DNA of 64,000 bases from Brevibacillus antibioticus (GTDB lineage: Bacteria > Bacillota > Bacilli > Brevibacillales > Brevibacillaceae), in NCBI RefSeq assembly GCF_005217615.1, contig NZ_SZNK01000001.1, positions 4,280,001 through 4,344,000 of the forward strand. Direction: 5' to 3'. A program made the position numbers and the translations under genes. The first letter of the stretch is position 1. Every line of letters starts with the position of its first letter. Shown piece by piece: positions 35,681-45,054 of this stretch. The notes below the pieces were generated by a model. The model had not been told where the DNA came from. It saw nothing but the letters and a program-made list of their open reading frames with translations, and searched no databases.

Positions 35681-35730
35681 CTACCATACTACATATGAAA
35701 ATGATCCGAAACATCCAGCAATGGAATCTT
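35649..35730 (-). repeat. partial duplicate of pstB 3' end and terminator
   Basis: 35649-35687 is 38/39 identical to 38203-38241. The similarity continues into the following bases: minus-strand KDSIAGCFG here against EDYITGRFG (the C-terminus of PstB at 38255) there. The segment is thus a decayed copy of the end of a pstB gene with its terminator, now directly downstream of the SDR gene. Confidence 0.7.
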
Positions 35731-36444
35731 TTAAAGTAAAATGTGGCCGCCTTCTACATGAAGGACCGTTCCGGTTACAAAACTATTTTGGAGCAGGTAT
35801 AGTACGCTTTGTGCGACGTCTTTCGCTTGTCCAACTCGTTTCACAGGAAGCTTATCTGCCAATGTTGCATAGAAGTTTTCGCGCACTTCTTCAGGCATTT
35901 TACTGCGTGATGGCGTATCAATAATGCCAGGTGAAACGATATTCACTCGGATTGGCGCCAGTTCCAAAGCGAGGGTTTGCCCCAGATTCGAAACCGCCGC
36001 ATTGACTGCACCAAGAGCAGACGAACCAATCATCGCTTTATAGGCGACAACCCCGGAGAATAAGGTGATAGAACCGTTTGTTGAAATCTTCGACGCACCG
36101 TATTTCGCCGCGTAATATTGGCCCCAAAATTTGTTGTCGAACAGCTTCCGCGCTTGGGCTGTATCCGTTTGAAGGAATGACCCACCTGATGTTTCCGCTG
36201 CGCTGACGACCAGATGATCAAACGCGCCTACTTTTTCAAAAAAGGCCTGAACTTGCTGCTCGTCGGTGGTATCCAGCGTATACGCCGACGCTTTGGAGCC
36301 CAAACTCTCTTTTGCCTTCTGCAATTTATCTTCGGAGCGGCTGGCAATGATCACTTCTGCACCAAGGGCTACTGCCTGTTTGGCTGTCTCCAAACCAATT
36401 CCGGAGCTTCCGCCGATGATGACTATCTTTTGATTGTGCAACAT
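35731..36444 (-). CDS. atypical short-chain dehydrogenase/reductase family protein
   Basis: 237 residues from the ATG at 36442-36444. The Rossmann cofactor motif GGSSGIG and the SDR fold run to the C-terminus ([25 protein letters not shown]). The catalytic YxxxK position, aligned through [11 protein letters not shown], reads LGAVN, so Tyr and Lys are both replaced, while the active-site Ser (TLFSGVV) remains. Some SDR subfamilies share this pattern; oxidoreductase activity cannot be assumed. Probable operon with the two genes upstream (flavodoxin-fold reductase and SnoaL lipoprotein), opposite an HxlR regulator. Confidence 0.85.
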   Translation of the reverse strand: MLHNQKIVIIGGSSGIGLETAKQAVALGAEVIIASRSEDKLQKAKESLGSKASAYTLDTTDEQQVQAFFEKVGAFDHLVVSAAETSGGSFLQTDTAQARKLFDNKFWGQYYAAKYGASKISTNGSITLFSGVVAYKAMIGSSALGAVNAAVSNLGQTLALELAPIRVNIVSPGIIDTPSRSKMPEEVRENFYATLADKLPVKRVGQAKDVAQSVLYLLQNSFVTGTVLHVEGGHILL

Positions 36445-36478
36445 GATAGAATCTCTCCCTTTTACTGTGAGATTTTTA

Positions 36479-37030
36479 TTAGAAACGCAATACCTGTTTG
36501 AGATGCGCCTCGAGCTCGGATACAAACCGATCGATCTGCGGATTTTTGATGACATCATAGCAAGCAAAGCTCTTTACAGGTTGCATGCCCAAAAATTCCT
36601 GTACGCGGTGCAAATGGCTGATTGCATCCTCTAGACTTTCTCCTTTAAAGAATTGGGTTGGATCGTTAAATGCTTTTTCTGGAGCATTCCAAGTCGTCGA
36701 GAACATATATTTTTTGTCGGTTAATAAACCGCCTCTTCCGTATTGATTAGCCCCCTTGAAAAACAAGCCGTACGCATATACCTCATCCATATATGTTTTC
36801 AATAATCCAGGGACACTGAACCAGTAGATAGGGGTTTGATAAATGACCATATCTGCCCAGAGAAATTTCTGTTGCTCTTCTTCGATTTTGTATCCATTTT
36901 GAATAATGGTAGTTCGTACATCGTTCTCTTTTTCGAGCAGACTCACCATATGATCCATCAACGTTTGGTTCAGTTTCCCCTCCGATGAGCCATATTTTTG
37001 GTGACCATTGATGATAAGGATTTTTTTCAT
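36479..37030 (-). CDS. flavodoxin-fold NAD(P)H quinone reductase, MdaB-like
   Basis: 183 residues with the flavodoxin-like start KKILIINGHQKYGSSEGKLNQTL (FMN/FAD phosphate loop) and the PIYWFSVPGLLKTYMDEVYAYG segment that is diagnostic for MdaB-type quinone reductases. These reduce quinones by two electrons and protect against electrophiles. It lies 34 bp upstream of the SDR gene. HxlR regulators often control such reductases, which supports induction by reactive compounds. Confidence 0.88.
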   Translation of the reverse strand: MKKILIINGHQKYGSSEGKLNQTLMDHMVSLLEKENDVRTTIIQNGYKIEEEQQKFLWADMVIYQTPIYWFSVPGLLKTYMDEVYAYGLFFKGANQYGRGGLLTDKKYMFSTTWNAPEKAFNDPTQFFKGESLEDAISHLHRVQEFLGMQPVKSFACYDVIKNPQIDRFVSELEAHLKQVLRF

Positions 37031-37058
37031 TTTTCACATCTCCTTTACGTTAGGACTT

Positions 37059-37679
37059 TCAATTCGCTATGACGCCGATTTGCTGCATAAAAGTTAAATT
37101 GTCTTCCAGGTGCCAGTCTTCAACAAGCTTCCCATCCTTGATGCGCAAAACATCGATTGCCATAAATTGAATGGGCTTCCCGGTCAGAGGTTTTCCCATA
37201 AACTCGCCTTTGCTCGTACCCGTAAAGGAAAGACGAGCTGTTACCTTGTCTCCCACTACCAGTAAATCCTCCATTTTGCATTGCAAGTCGGGAACTGCTT
37301 TACGAAAGTTGCGAGAAGCGAATAACAAGCCATCGGGGCCTTGAGGTCTTCCTTTCGGCAACGTGTTATCTATGAAACTTGGGGAAACGGTTTGTGCAAT
37401 GAGATCCTCATTCCCCGTGTTCCAGAATCCGTAGAAACGTTGTGCAGCCTGTACCATCTCGGTAGCTTTCGTTGAATCCAAAGAGGAATCAATCGTCATC
37501 GAAACGGGTTGAGGAAGATCCTTCAATAGTTGTACGTCTGTCTTGGCGGACAACACAGCCGTTTGTTTATCATAAGCAGACGTTTTCGAATCAGTAGCGC
37601 ATGCTGTCGTGAGCAGCATCGTCCCGAAGATGACAGCAATACCAGCTATCGAACTCATTTTTTTGGTAAGTGGAATCAT
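37059..37679 (-). CDS. SnoaL-like lipoprotein
   Basis: 206 residues. Signal peptide with lipobox-like TTAC (Cys about 27), then a short linker and an NTF2/SnoaL-like domain (residues about 75-200: AAQRFYGFWNTGNEDLIAQTVSPSFIDNTLP ... LRIKDGKLVEDWHLEDNLTFMQQIG). SnoaL-like proteins range from cyclases to simple ligand-binding proteins; no function is assigned. First gene of the cassette with the reductase and SDR, start after AAGGAG. Confidence 0.8.
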   Translation of the reverse strand: MIPLTKKMSSIAGIAVIFGTMLLTTACATDSKTSAYDKQTAVLSAKTDVQLLKDLPQPVSMTIDSSLDSTKATEMVQAAQRFYGFWNTGNEDLIAQTVSPSFIDNTLPKGRPQGPDGLLFASRNFRKAVPDLQCKMEDLLVVGDKVTARLSFTGTSKGEFMGKPLTGKPIQFMAIDVLRIKDGKLVEDWHLEDNLTFMQQIGVIAN

Positions 37680-37740
37680 GTCGTTCTAATCAGCTCCTTA
37701 TTTAGAGGGGAAGTATCGGTTGATATTGCTATTGTAATGA

Positions 37741-37812
37741 CACTAACTTCATTTACGGAAGTAGTGATATTTATTTCATATAGTTTCCCAAAAGATACTA
37801 TTGCGCTATAAT
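37741..37812. promoter_or_regulatory. divergent control region, candidate HxlR operator and hxlR-type promoter
   Basis: An imperfect inverted repeat CACTAACTTC (37741-37750) and GAAGTAGTG (37758-37766) lies between the divergent SnoaL and HxlR-type genes, with a -10 TATAAT at 37807-37812 for the plus-strand gene. HxlR-family dimers bind such repeats between divergent genes. Confidence 0.5.
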
Positions 37813-37850
37813 AGCCAAAAACCCTACTAATTTTTTTGGAGGATATTCCG

Positions 37851-38189
37851 ATGAACGTTATTGAGCCAATCGAACTGAACAAAGGAACCCCAGGGCAACC
37901 TTGCCCCATTGCCAAGACGCTTGACGTAATCGGGACCAAATGGACCTTTTTAATCATTCGGGACCTGCTTATAGAAGGAACGCTGCGTTTCAGCGACCTG
38001 CTGAAATCCATGGATGGGATTAGCCCAAAAACACTGTCGCTCAGACTGAAGGAATTGGAGGAGCACGGTATATTGGAGAGAAAGGTGTTTCCGGAAGTAC
38101 CTCCGCGCGTGGAATATACGTTAACAGAGAAGGGGAAACGATTGGAAGGTATTTTCATTGAGTTGAAGAGGTTTGGCTTGCATTTATAA
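37851..38189 (+). CDS. HxlR-family transcriptional regulator
   Basis: 112-residue winged-helix protein: CPIAKTLDVIGTKWTFLIIRDLL (family signature with the N-terminal Cys that often senses electrophiles), recognition region ISPKTLSLRLKELEEHGILER and wing PPRVEYTLTEKGKRL. ATG at 37851 follows GGAGG; an upstream ATG is less favourable. Divergent from the SnoaL-reductase-SDR genes and their most likely regulator. Confidence 0.92.
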   Translation: MNVIEPIELNKGTPGQPCPIAKTLDVIGTKWTFLIIRDLLIEGTLRFSDLLKSMDGISPKTLSLRLKELEEHGILERKVFPEVPPRVEYTLTEKGKRLEGIFIELKRFGLHL

Positions 38190-38202
38190 ACGTTTTTCAA
38201 AT

Positions 38203-38241
38203 CAAAAAGAGCGGACCTCGAAAAGTCCGCTCTTTTACCAT
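38203..38241. terminator. bidirectional terminator, HxlR gene / pstB
   Basis: AGAGCGGAC (38208-38216) and GTCCGCTCT (38225-38233) around CTCGAAAA; T-runs on both strands. Nearly identical to 35649-35687. Confidence 0.9.
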
Positions 38242-38254
38242 CATGCCTATTGAA

Positions 38255-39007
38255 TTATCCGAAACGTCCGGTAATGTAATCCTCTGTTCTTTTGTCCCGA
38301 GGATTTTGGAAGATCGTCGGGGTACTGTCAAACTCGACTAGCTCACCATTCAAGAAAAACGCAGTCTTATCGGAAATACGTGCTGCCTGCTGCATGTTGT
38401 GCGTCACGATTACAATCGTATAACGGTTCTTCAGCTCTTCCAACAGCTCTTCGATTTTGGCTGTCGAAATCGGGTCCAAGGCAGAGGTTGGCTCATCCAT
38501 CAAAATGATCTGTGGCTGAACAGCGAGAGCCCGTGCGATACAGAGGCGTTGCTGCTGTCCACCGGAAAGCCCTGTTGCTGGCTTTTTCAGTACATCCTTC
38601 ACTTCATCCCAAAGAGCCGCTGCCTTGAGGCTTGTCTCTACCAACTCGTCCAGCTTGTTACGATCGTTCATGCCGTGGAGTCTCGGCCCGTACGTGATGT
38701 TGTCATAGATGCTCTTCGGAAATGGATTCGGATGCTGAAACACCATGCCGATATTTTTGCGAAGTCGCTCAACTTCTACGCGATTACTATAAATATCCTC
38801 GTCGAACACTTTTACCGTTCCCGTAATTTTGGTGTTCGGTACAGAATCGTTCATTCGATTCAACGTCCGTAAAAAAGTAGACTTACCGCAGCCGGACGGA
38901 CCAATTAAGGCTGTAATGGAATCAGGCTCTACATCCAGATTTATATGATAGAGGGCTTGCTTATTACCGTAGAAGAGATTCAACTCTCTCACCGAAATAA
39001 CGCTCAT
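38255..39007 (-). CDS. pstB: phosphate ABC transporter ATPase PstB (first copy)
   Basis: 250 residues; energises PstCA-mediated phosphate uptake. Walker [10 protein letters not shown], PstB-specific TLNRMND, Q-loop [15 protein letters not shown], signature LSGGQQQR and Walker [14 protein letters not shown]. The ending YITGRFG is typical. It has its own Pho-type promoter and is separated from the rest of the pst operon by a chemoreceptor gene on the other strand. B. subtilis likewise has two pstB genes, but adjacent. Confidence 0.96.
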   Translation of the reverse strand: MSVISVRELNLFYGNKQALYHINLDVEPDSITALIGPSGCGKSTFLRTLNRMNDSVPNTKITGTVKVFDEDIYSNRVEVERLRKNIGMVFQHPNPFPKSIYDNITYGPRLHGMNDRNKLDELVETSLKAAALWDEVKDVLKKPATGLSGGQQQRLCIARALAVQPQIILMDEPTSALDPISTAKIEELLEELKNRYTIVIVTHNMQQAARISDKTAFFLNGELVEFDSTPTIFQNPRDKRTEDYITGRFG

Positions 39008-39051
39008 ACGGTCTTCGCTCCTTCGTGGTTGTTCGTCCTTTTACTTTCCCC

Positions 39052-39105
39052 ACTATAGCGCACCAATGTTAGGGTTCCGTGTGATGTTTATTAAGTTTCG
39101 ATAAA
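39052..39105 (-). promoter_or_regulatory. candidate PhoP-dependent promoter of pstB (first copy)
   Basis: Minus-strand hexamers TTTATC, TTAATA, CACACG and CTAACA at exact 11-bp periodicity (39100-39105, 39089-39094, 39078-39083, 39067-39072), then a 9-base gap and a -10 TATAGT (39052-39057). The layout is the same as at pstS and fits the tandem TT(A/T)ACA-like repeats bound by PhoP. Two TTTACA half-sites on the plus strand (39124-39129, 39138-39143) face the chemoreceptor gene. Confidence 0.6.
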
Positions 39106-39241
39106 GTTTTTGTTTTAGGACTTTTTACATAGGTCATTTTACATTAAGTTATGGTAAATCTTGCTGGTAAAGCATATACGCTCCCCTAGGTACCCCCTAC
39201 AATGAAACTGAACGTTTTGACGAATAAGGGGAGAACAATGA

Positions 39242-41290
39242 ATGCCAGACATAAGAAAACAATGGGGTCACTCGTCGTTTCATTATCGTTCAATTTTCAC
39301 CAGGCTGTTTGCAGGCATTATGGGGATGGTTGTCTGCATGATGGCAATCGCCGCTTTCTTCATCAGCTATCAATCTGAAGCCACGCTTAATGAAAAAACA
39401 AAGCAGCAATTACACGAAGCATCAGGTGCAGCTCTACAGAAAGTCCATAGCAGGGTCTATGACATCGTGACCGCCTTGCAATCATTTGCTTCCACTTATA
39501 AAAACAGTAAGGTCACCAACAATCAGATCTTTGGCATTTTTACGGATTTGTCTACCAGCAATCCTACGATTTCCGAATTACAGATCGTCACCACAGACGG
39601 AAAGTATTTGACCTTTCCGGGATCACCCCTCGACAGTTCCTACGATCCGCGAAAAATGGACTGGTATGAGGGAGCATTGAATCAACCGCAGCAGGGGATT
39701 TTTGTCTCAGATGTCTTCCAGTTTTCCGAGACGGAGTTTCCCAAGATCGCCGTCTCACTCCCTTTGCGCAATGAAGACGAGGAGCCTGTAGGTGTCGTCG
39801 TGGCATTTGTCTCTGTTCCGAAGCTGAGCGAATCCATCGGGCAGATTAAACTGGGGGAAACCGGATATGCCATGATCGTTGATCAACAAGGCAAGCTGGT
39901 CGCTCATCCCGATCAATCCTACGCGTTGCAGCGCCCCCTCCTCACTGACCTTGCCATCGTACAAAACGTCATGGCCGGTCAATCTGGGTACGAGCCGAGC
40001 AGGATCAATGGGGTGGACTCTTTTGCCGCCTATCAATTTGACGCCTCCCTAAAATGGGGAGTAATCGTCGCACAGTCGGTATCCGAGGTAAAGCAAGAGG
40101 TCCGTCGCCTTCAGCTAACCATTTTGGCCGTTTCCCTCGTCGGACTCGCTGCACTTGCCCTGATGCTGTATGTGTACGTACGACGAATTATCAAGCCAAT
40201 TAAGGAAGCCCAACAAAAAATGTCCGCCTTTAGCCAGGGCGATCTGCTGCAAACCATGCACGTACAAAGCAATGATGAAATTCGCCAGCTGGCTGACAGC
40301 TTCAATCGAATGAGTGAACAAATCCGGACGATTATCGGTAAAATCCAGTATGTCATCTCAGACGTCAAGCAGGTAGCCGATCATGTAGGAAAAGGCTCCC
40401 GCCATTCACACGCCATGCAGTCAGAAGTCGTAACCGTAACAGAGCGGCTTGCCCAAGAAATGGACAACCAGCAGGAGCAGATCGATGATATCCACACTAC
40501 GATGGCCGACATCACGAAAGAAATGTCCCGGATTACAGATTCCATGGAAAAAGCAATTGTACAAAGCCAGGAATCACGTCAGCAAAATGTAAAAGCAGCA
40601 ACCTCCATCGATTTGCTAAAAGAAAATATGCACAGTATCTCAGAGGATATGAAAGCTTCTCTGCATGCCATGTCCTCCATGAGAGAAAGCATGAGCGACA
40701 TCAACGAAATGCTCGGCCTGATCTCCGCCATCTCCAAGCGAACCAAGCTTTTGTCCTTCAATGCCCGAATCGAAGCTTCCAGGGCTGGACAAGCCGGAAT
40801 CGGCTTCAGCGTCGTAGCAGACGAGATTCGCTTACTGTCCGACCAGACCGAAGAGGCATCGGCCCGTATTCAAAAGGTAATTGAATCAGGGGAAGAACGA
40901 ATGGAGCACGTAGCCTCCTGCTTGCAAACAACCGATCATGCTACTGTAAATGGCATTCAAACCTTGCACCAGGCCGCCTCTATCTTTCACAACACGATCC
41001 AGCTCAGCGAAGCGTTGACTGCACAATTTGAATCGATCAGAATGCTCACAGGAACAATCTCGACACAGAGCCAAGCCATTTCACAGCGGGTAGACAATCT
41101 GTCTGCCTCTGCACAGCAAGTCGTATCAGGCACACAGCAAGCCGTAGCCGCCAATCAAGAAAGTCTATCCTTATCGGAGCAATTTCTCGATGACTCCCTG
41201 CGTCTGGCAGATATCGTTGAGGATTTGGAGCAAGCGATCAAATTTTTCAGAGCGGAAGACAGTCCCTCTCTCCAAAGACAATCATCATGA
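39242..41290 (+). CDS. methyl-accepting chemotaxis protein with dCache-type sensor
   Basis: 682-residue transmembrane chemoreceptor. Helix 1 (about residues 20-45), extracellular double-Cache domain (about 46-285; core MDWYEGALNQPQQGIFVSDVF, second lobe GETGYAMIVDQQGKLVAHPD), helix 2 (about 288-312), HAMP (RIIKPIKEAQQKMSAFSQGD...), then a cytoplasmic coiled coil whose tip reads LLSFNARIEASRAGQAGIGF then SVVADEIRLLSDQTEEAS. The tip is recognisable but deviates from the canonical NAAIEAARAGE. Lies between the two pstB genes, divergent from one; sensing of phosphate or phosphate starvation is a testable inference. Confidence 0.93.
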   Translation: MPDIRKQWGHSSFHYRSIFTRLFAGIMGMVVCMMAIAAFFISYQSEATLNEKTKQQLHEASGAALQKVHSRVYDIVTALQSFASTYKNSKVTNNQIFGIFTDLSTSNPTISELQIVTTDGKYLTFPGSPLDSSYDPRKMDWYEGALNQPQQGIFVSDVFQFSETEFPKIAVSLPLRNEDEEPVGVVVAFVSVPKLSESIGQIKLGETGYAMIVDQQGKLVAHPDQSYALQRPLLTDLAIVQNVMAGQSGYEPSRINGVDSFAAYQFDASLKWGVIVAQSVSEVKQEVRRLQLTILAVSLVGLAALALMLYVYVRRIIKPIKEAQQKMSAFSQGDLLQTMHVQSNDEIRQLADSFNRMSEQIRTIIGKIQYVISDVKQVADHVGKGSRHSHAMQSEVVTVTERLAQEMDNQQEQIDDIHTTMADITKEMSRITDSMEKAIVQSQESRQQNVKAATSIDLLKENMHSISEDMKASLHAMSSMRESMSDINEMLGLISAISKRTKLLSFNARIEASRAGQAGIGFSVVADEIRLLSDQTEEASARIQKVIESGEERMEHVASCLQTTDHATVNGIQTLHQAASIFHNTIQLSEALTAQFESIRMLTGTISTQSQAISQRVDNLSASAQQVVSGTQQAVAANQESLSLSEQFLDDSLRLADIVEDLEQAIKFFRAEDSPSLQRQSS

Positions 41291-41294
41291 TAAG

Positions 41295-41340
41295 AAAAAG
41301 CCCTCCTGCAAGCATAAGTGCTTGGGAGGGCTTTGCTTTT
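41295..41340. terminator. bidirectional terminator, chemoreceptor / pst operon
   Basis: AAAGCCCTCC and GGAGGGCTTT arms with an inner GCAAGC/GTGCTT stem; T-rich on both exits. Confidence 0.85.
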
Positions 41341-41343
41341 CTA

Positions 41344-42117
41344 TTAACCAAAACGTCCGCTAATATAATCTTCGGTTTTTTCGTTTTCTGGTGATGTGAA
41401 GATTTTCCCTGTCTCATCCATCTCGATCAGCTCACCCATCAGGAAGAAGGCGGTTTTCTCAGAAATTCGCGCTGCCTGATGGAGGTTATGGGTAACGATC
41501 ACGATTGTATATTCATCTTTTAGCTGCATGACCAGCTCTTCGATTTTCATGGTAGAGATCGGATCGAGAGCGGAAGCCGGTTCGTCCAACAGCAAAATGG
41601 TTGGCTGCATCGCAATTGCACGCGCGATACAAAGCCTTTGCTGCTGTCCACCAGAAAGCGAGAGCGCTGAGTCGCGAAGACGATCTTTTACTTCATCCCA
41701 AAGCGCTGCTTTTTGCAGGCTCGACTCAACCAATTCGTCCAAATCACGTTTATTGGTCATCCCGTGGAAACGCGGTGCAAATGCGATGTTTTCATAGATC
41801 GATTTAAAAAATGGATTCGCTCGTTGGAACACCATTCCTACCACTTGGCGCAGGCTCTCGATGTTTACTTGCGAGCTATTAATGTCGATACCATCAACAA
41901 TAATGGAACCCTCTACACGACAAGAAGGAACCAGATCATTCATCCGGTTCAAGCTCCGTAGAAGCGTCGATTTCCCGCATCCGGACGGACCAATAAAGGC
42001 CGTCACGGAGTTTTTTTCAATATCCATGGATATATTTTTTACGGCGTGCTTCTCTCCGTAGTATACATTCACGTTATTCGTCTGAATGATCGTTTCTTGC
42101 ATGGTCAGTACGGACAT
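41344..42117 (-). CDS. pstB: phosphate ABC transporter ATPase PstB (second copy)
   Basis: 257 residues from the ATG at 42115-42117 (AGGTGG upstream); an ATG three codons earlier is possible. Walker [18 protein letters not shown]-loop [23 protein letters not shown] and [12 protein letters not shown]. It follows pstA in the operon pstS-pstC-pstA-pstB. The two PstB proteins are clearly diverged in the Q-loop region (HPNPFPK against RANPFFK), so the duplication is old. Confidence 0.96.
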   Translation of the reverse strand: MSVLTMQETIIQTNNVNVYYGEKHAVKNISMDIEKNSVTAFIGPSGCGKSTLLRSLNRMNDLVPSCRVEGSIIVDGIDINSSQVNIESLRQVVGMVFQRANPFFKSIYENIAFAPRFHGMTNKRDLDELVESSLQKAALWDEVKDRLRDSALSLSGGQQQRLCIARAIAMQPTILLLDEPASALDPISTMKIEELVMQLKDEYTIVIVTHNLHQAARISEKTAFFLMGELIEMDETGKIFTSPENEKTEDYISGRFG

Positions 42118-42136
42118 GGCTGCCACCTACCTCTTC

Positions 42137-43027
42137 TTAGTTTGATCCTGACGTCATCTTTTTGTAAACCCAATTCCCGAACCAACGAGCGGAAAGGTTA
42201 AAGAGCAAGACGGCAATAATCAGAACAGCAGCCGCGCCATCTGCGACATCACGTGCATCCGGTGTCAGCCCCTCGCTGTTTACCTTCCAAATATGCACGG
42301 CCAAGGTCTCGGCAGGACGGAACGGATTCAGAGGTGACGTCGTACTGTTCATCGAGAAGTCGGTGAAATCCAGATTCGGTGAAGACATCCCTGCCGTAAA
42401 CAGCAAGGCAGCCGCTTCCCCAAATACACGGCCAGAAGCCAGAATGGCCCCCGTAAGGATACCCGGGAGTGCTGCTGGAAGGATGACTGACACGATGGTA
42501 CGCCATTTGGTTATACCAAGCGCGAGACTCGCTTCCTTTTGACTGCGTGGTACGTTGCGCAGTGCATCCTCTGTTACACGAACTAAGAGTGGCAGGTTAA
42601 ATACCGTCAGCGCAAGTGCTCCACCAAACAGGGTATAGCCCCAGCCTGTCATATTTACGAACACGAGCAATCCAAACAAACCAACTACGATAGACGGAAG
42701 GGAAGACAATACTTCTATACTCATGCGGATAAACTGTGTAATCTTGTTATCCGGCGCATATTCAGCCATATAAATACCTGCTCCGATCCCGAGCGGCAAC
42801 GCGATCAGCATAGTCAGGACCAGCAAGTACAACGAGTTGAAAAGCTGTGGTCCAATCCCGCCACCCGCATTGACAATATCCGGCGCAGAGGTCAAAAAGT
42901 CGAGATTCAGCTTATGCCAGCCTTGTGAGAGAATGAAGCCCAATAATCCCACCAAGGTACCGATAATCAGTACGGCAATCAGTGTCAAAACAACAGTAGC
43001 AGCGCGGTCCATCAGTCTCGCTTTCAT
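42137..43027 (-). CDS. pstA: phosphate ABC transporter permease PstA
   Basis: 296 residues with six membrane helices and the permease EAA-type loop (ALRNVPRSQKEASLALGITKWRTI), preceded by RMSIEVLSSLPSIVVGLFG typical of PstA. The ATG directly follows the pstC stop codon. Contacts a PstB dimer; likely partner is the downstream pstB. Confidence 0.96.
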   Translation of the reverse strand: MKARLMDRAATVVLTLIAVLIIGTLVGLLGFILSQGWHKLNLDFLTSAPDIVNAGGGIGPQLFNSLYLLVLTMLIALPLGIGAGIYMAEYAPDNKITQFIRMSIEVLSSLPSIVVGLFGLLVFVNMTGWGYTLFGGALALTVFNLPLLVRVTEDALRNVPRSQKEASLALGITKWRTIVSVILPAALPGILTGAILASGRVFGEAAALLFTAGMSSPNLDFTDFSMNSTTSPLNPFRPAETLAVHIWKVNSEGLTPDARDVADGAAAVLIIAVLLFNLSARWFGNWVYKKMTSGSN

Positions 43028-43975
43028 CTATTTCGCCAACCTCTTTCTGCCCAACAGGCGCAAAATCACGATAAAGATGAAAGACATCGCCAAGAGCAGC
43101 AAAGCCATTGACCATAGAGCATTGTTATACGGAGTTCCTTGAATCGTGTTCCCCATGTTCAATGTAATACCGCTAGTGAGCGTACTGATCGGGTCGAGCA
43201 AACCGCCTGGCAGCTTCGTTGTGTTACCGATAACCATTTGCACAGCCAAAGCTTCCCCAAAAGCGCGAGACATTCCCAAAACAATGGCCGTCAAACAGCC
43301 AGGAAGTGCGGAATGCAACACGACATTCCAAATCGTTTGCCAGCGCGTAGCACCAAGTGCGAGCGAAGCATTGCGCAAATCTTGCGGAACAGCCTCAATA
43401 GCATCTGCTGCCACACTCGTAATGGTTGGCAAAATCATCAGGGCAAGAACAAGTCCCCCTGCCAATAAGCTGAAGCCAAGAACATCAAATTGTTCGCGAA
43501 TAAAAGGAACAAGTAAAGTTAGTCCGACATAACCGTAAACGACCGATGGAATACCAACCAACAGCTCGATAACCGGCTTCAACACTTTTTTCCCGAAGCC
43601 AGGAAAGATCTCTGTCATAAAAATAGCGGCACCGATTCCGAGTGGCGCGGCAATCAAAGCAGCCAGTGCCGTTACGAAAAACGAACCGAGGATAAAGGGC
43701 AACACACCATACGCAGATGGCTCACCCTCTGGGTCCCATTTGTCATGGGTTAAAAATTCTTTGAAGCTTACTCCATCGACAAAGAACGTCGACAGCCCTT
43801 TTGAAGCAATAAAATAGGTGATCGATAAAACTACAATAACGAGCAAACCCGCACAAATCATCGCGATGGTTCTGCCGGTAATATTCTCTGTTTTTTGACG
43901 CTTGTTCGTTGTCAGCATTTTTTGCGCAATCATCGATTGACGCTCTGTATTTACCCCTTCAGTACGATGGCCCAT
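43028..43975 (-). CDS. pstC: phosphate ABC transporter permease PstC
   Basis: 315 residues from the ATG at 43973-43975 (GGAGGGAG upstream). Six membrane helices; motifs VIELLVGIPSVVYGYVGL and AIEAVPQDLRNASLALGATRWQTIWNV. The longer N-terminal cytoplasmic segment (about 35 residues) is usual in PstC. A possible upstream start at 44014 lacks a ribosome site. Confidence 0.96.
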   Translation of the reverse strand: MGHRTEGVNTERQSMIAQKMLTTNKRQKTENITGRTIAMICAGLLVIVVLSITYFIASKGLSTFFVDGVSFKEFLTHDKWDPEGEPSAYGVLPFILGSFFVTALAALIAAPLGIGAAIFMTEIFPGFGKKVLKPVIELLVGIPSVVYGYVGLTLLVPFIREQFDVLGFSLLAGGLVLALMILPTITSVAADAIEAVPQDLRNASLALGATRWQTIWNVVLHSALPGCLTAIVLGMSRAFGEALAVQMVIGNTTKLPGGLLDPISTLTSGITLNMGNTIQGTPYNNALWSMALLLLAMSFIFIVILRLLGRKRLAK

Positions 43976-44064
43976 GTTCTCCCTCCTGGAAAGAAAACGA
44001 CTGTACGCAAGCAAAATGAGGGGAAGGCCCCCCTACCCCTCTATTTTGCTGTTGACGATAACGC

Positions 44065-45000
44065 TTATTTTTGAGTTACTTTGCCTTCTGCATCACGTTC
44101 CACTTTCATGTCTGTGATTGGCAGGAAGCCCAATTCTGTAACAGTTTTCTTTTGTACATCGTCAGTCAGGATGAAGTCGAGGAATGCTTTTGCATCGCCA
44201 GTTGCTTCACCTTTGGTGTACATATGCTCGTACGCCCATACTGGATATTTGTTCGATGTAATGTTTTCTGCGTTTGCTTCCACGCCATCCAATTTCAGAG
44301 CTTTTACAGTGTCATTGAAGTAGGACAGTGCCAAGTAACCAATTGCACCTGGTGTTTCTGCAATGATTTTGCGAACAGTACCAGAGGAATCCTCTGTGAT
44401 ACCTTCTGCTTCTTCTTTGCCATCCAACGCGAATTTGCTGAATGTCGCGCGAGTTCCTGAAGATTTCGGACGGTTAACTAGCGTGATCTTCATATCCTCG
44501 CCGCCAACTTCTTTCCAGTTGGTGATTTTTCCAGTGAAGATGTCGATCAATTGTTGCTTAGACAAGTTGTCCACTTTTACTTGTGGGCTTACCGCTGCTG
44601 CCATTCCGACAACGGCTACTTTATGGTCTACCAGTTCGTTTGCTGGAATGCCTTTTTTCTCTTCTGCAAAAATATCGGAGTTACCAATCGTTGCTGCACC
44701 ACTTGCTACTTGGCTCAAGCCCGTGCCGCTTCCTCCGCCTTGTACTTGGATTTGTGCGCCTGCATTTTTTGCCATAAAGTCTTTGGCCGCTTGCTCGACC
44801 AGAGGTTGTAAAGCGGTAGAACCCACTGCAGTGACAGGTTCACCGGAAGTTTTTGTTGTCGAACCAGAGTTGCTTTGCTCCTGAGCTGGTTTTTGCGCTG
44901 GTGCTGGTGTTTGTGTCTGCGCAGTGTTGCCGCTTCCGCACCCCGCGAGTAATGCCCCTACACATGTCAGCGCAATAAACATTTTGCTGAGTTTTTTCAT
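44065..45000 (-). CDS. pstS: phosphate-binding lipoprotein PstS
   Basis: 311 residues. Lipobox LLAGC (Cys21), a Gln/Pro/Ser linker and a periplasmic-binding-protein fold: TAVGSTALQPLVEQAAKDFM, GGGSGTGLSQVASGAATIGNSD (phosphate loop), NRPKSSGTRATFSKF and EDSSGTVRKIIAETPGAIGYLALS. It captures phosphate outside the membrane for PstCA. First gene of the operon, behind a Pho-type promoter. Confidence 0.97.
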   Translation of the reverse strand: MKKLSKMFIALTCVGALLAGCGSGNTAQTQTPAPAQKPAQEQSNSGSTTKTSGEPVTAVGSTALQPLVEQAAKDFMAKNAGAQIQVQGGGSGTGLSQVASGAATIGNSDIFAEEKKGIPANELVDHKVAVVGMAAAVSPQVKVDNLSKQQLIDIFTGKITNWKEVGGEDMKITLVNRPKSSGTRATFSKFALDGKEEAEGITEDSSGTVRKIIAETPGAIGYLALSYFNDTVKALKLDGVEANAENITSNKYPVWAYEHMYTKGEATGDAKAFLDFILTDDVQKKTVTELGFLPITDMKVERDAEGKVTQK

Positions 45001-45054
45001 TGGATGAAAATCCTCCTTAAAAGGTTCGGTTTTTTTTCTCTCTTACAAGTACAA

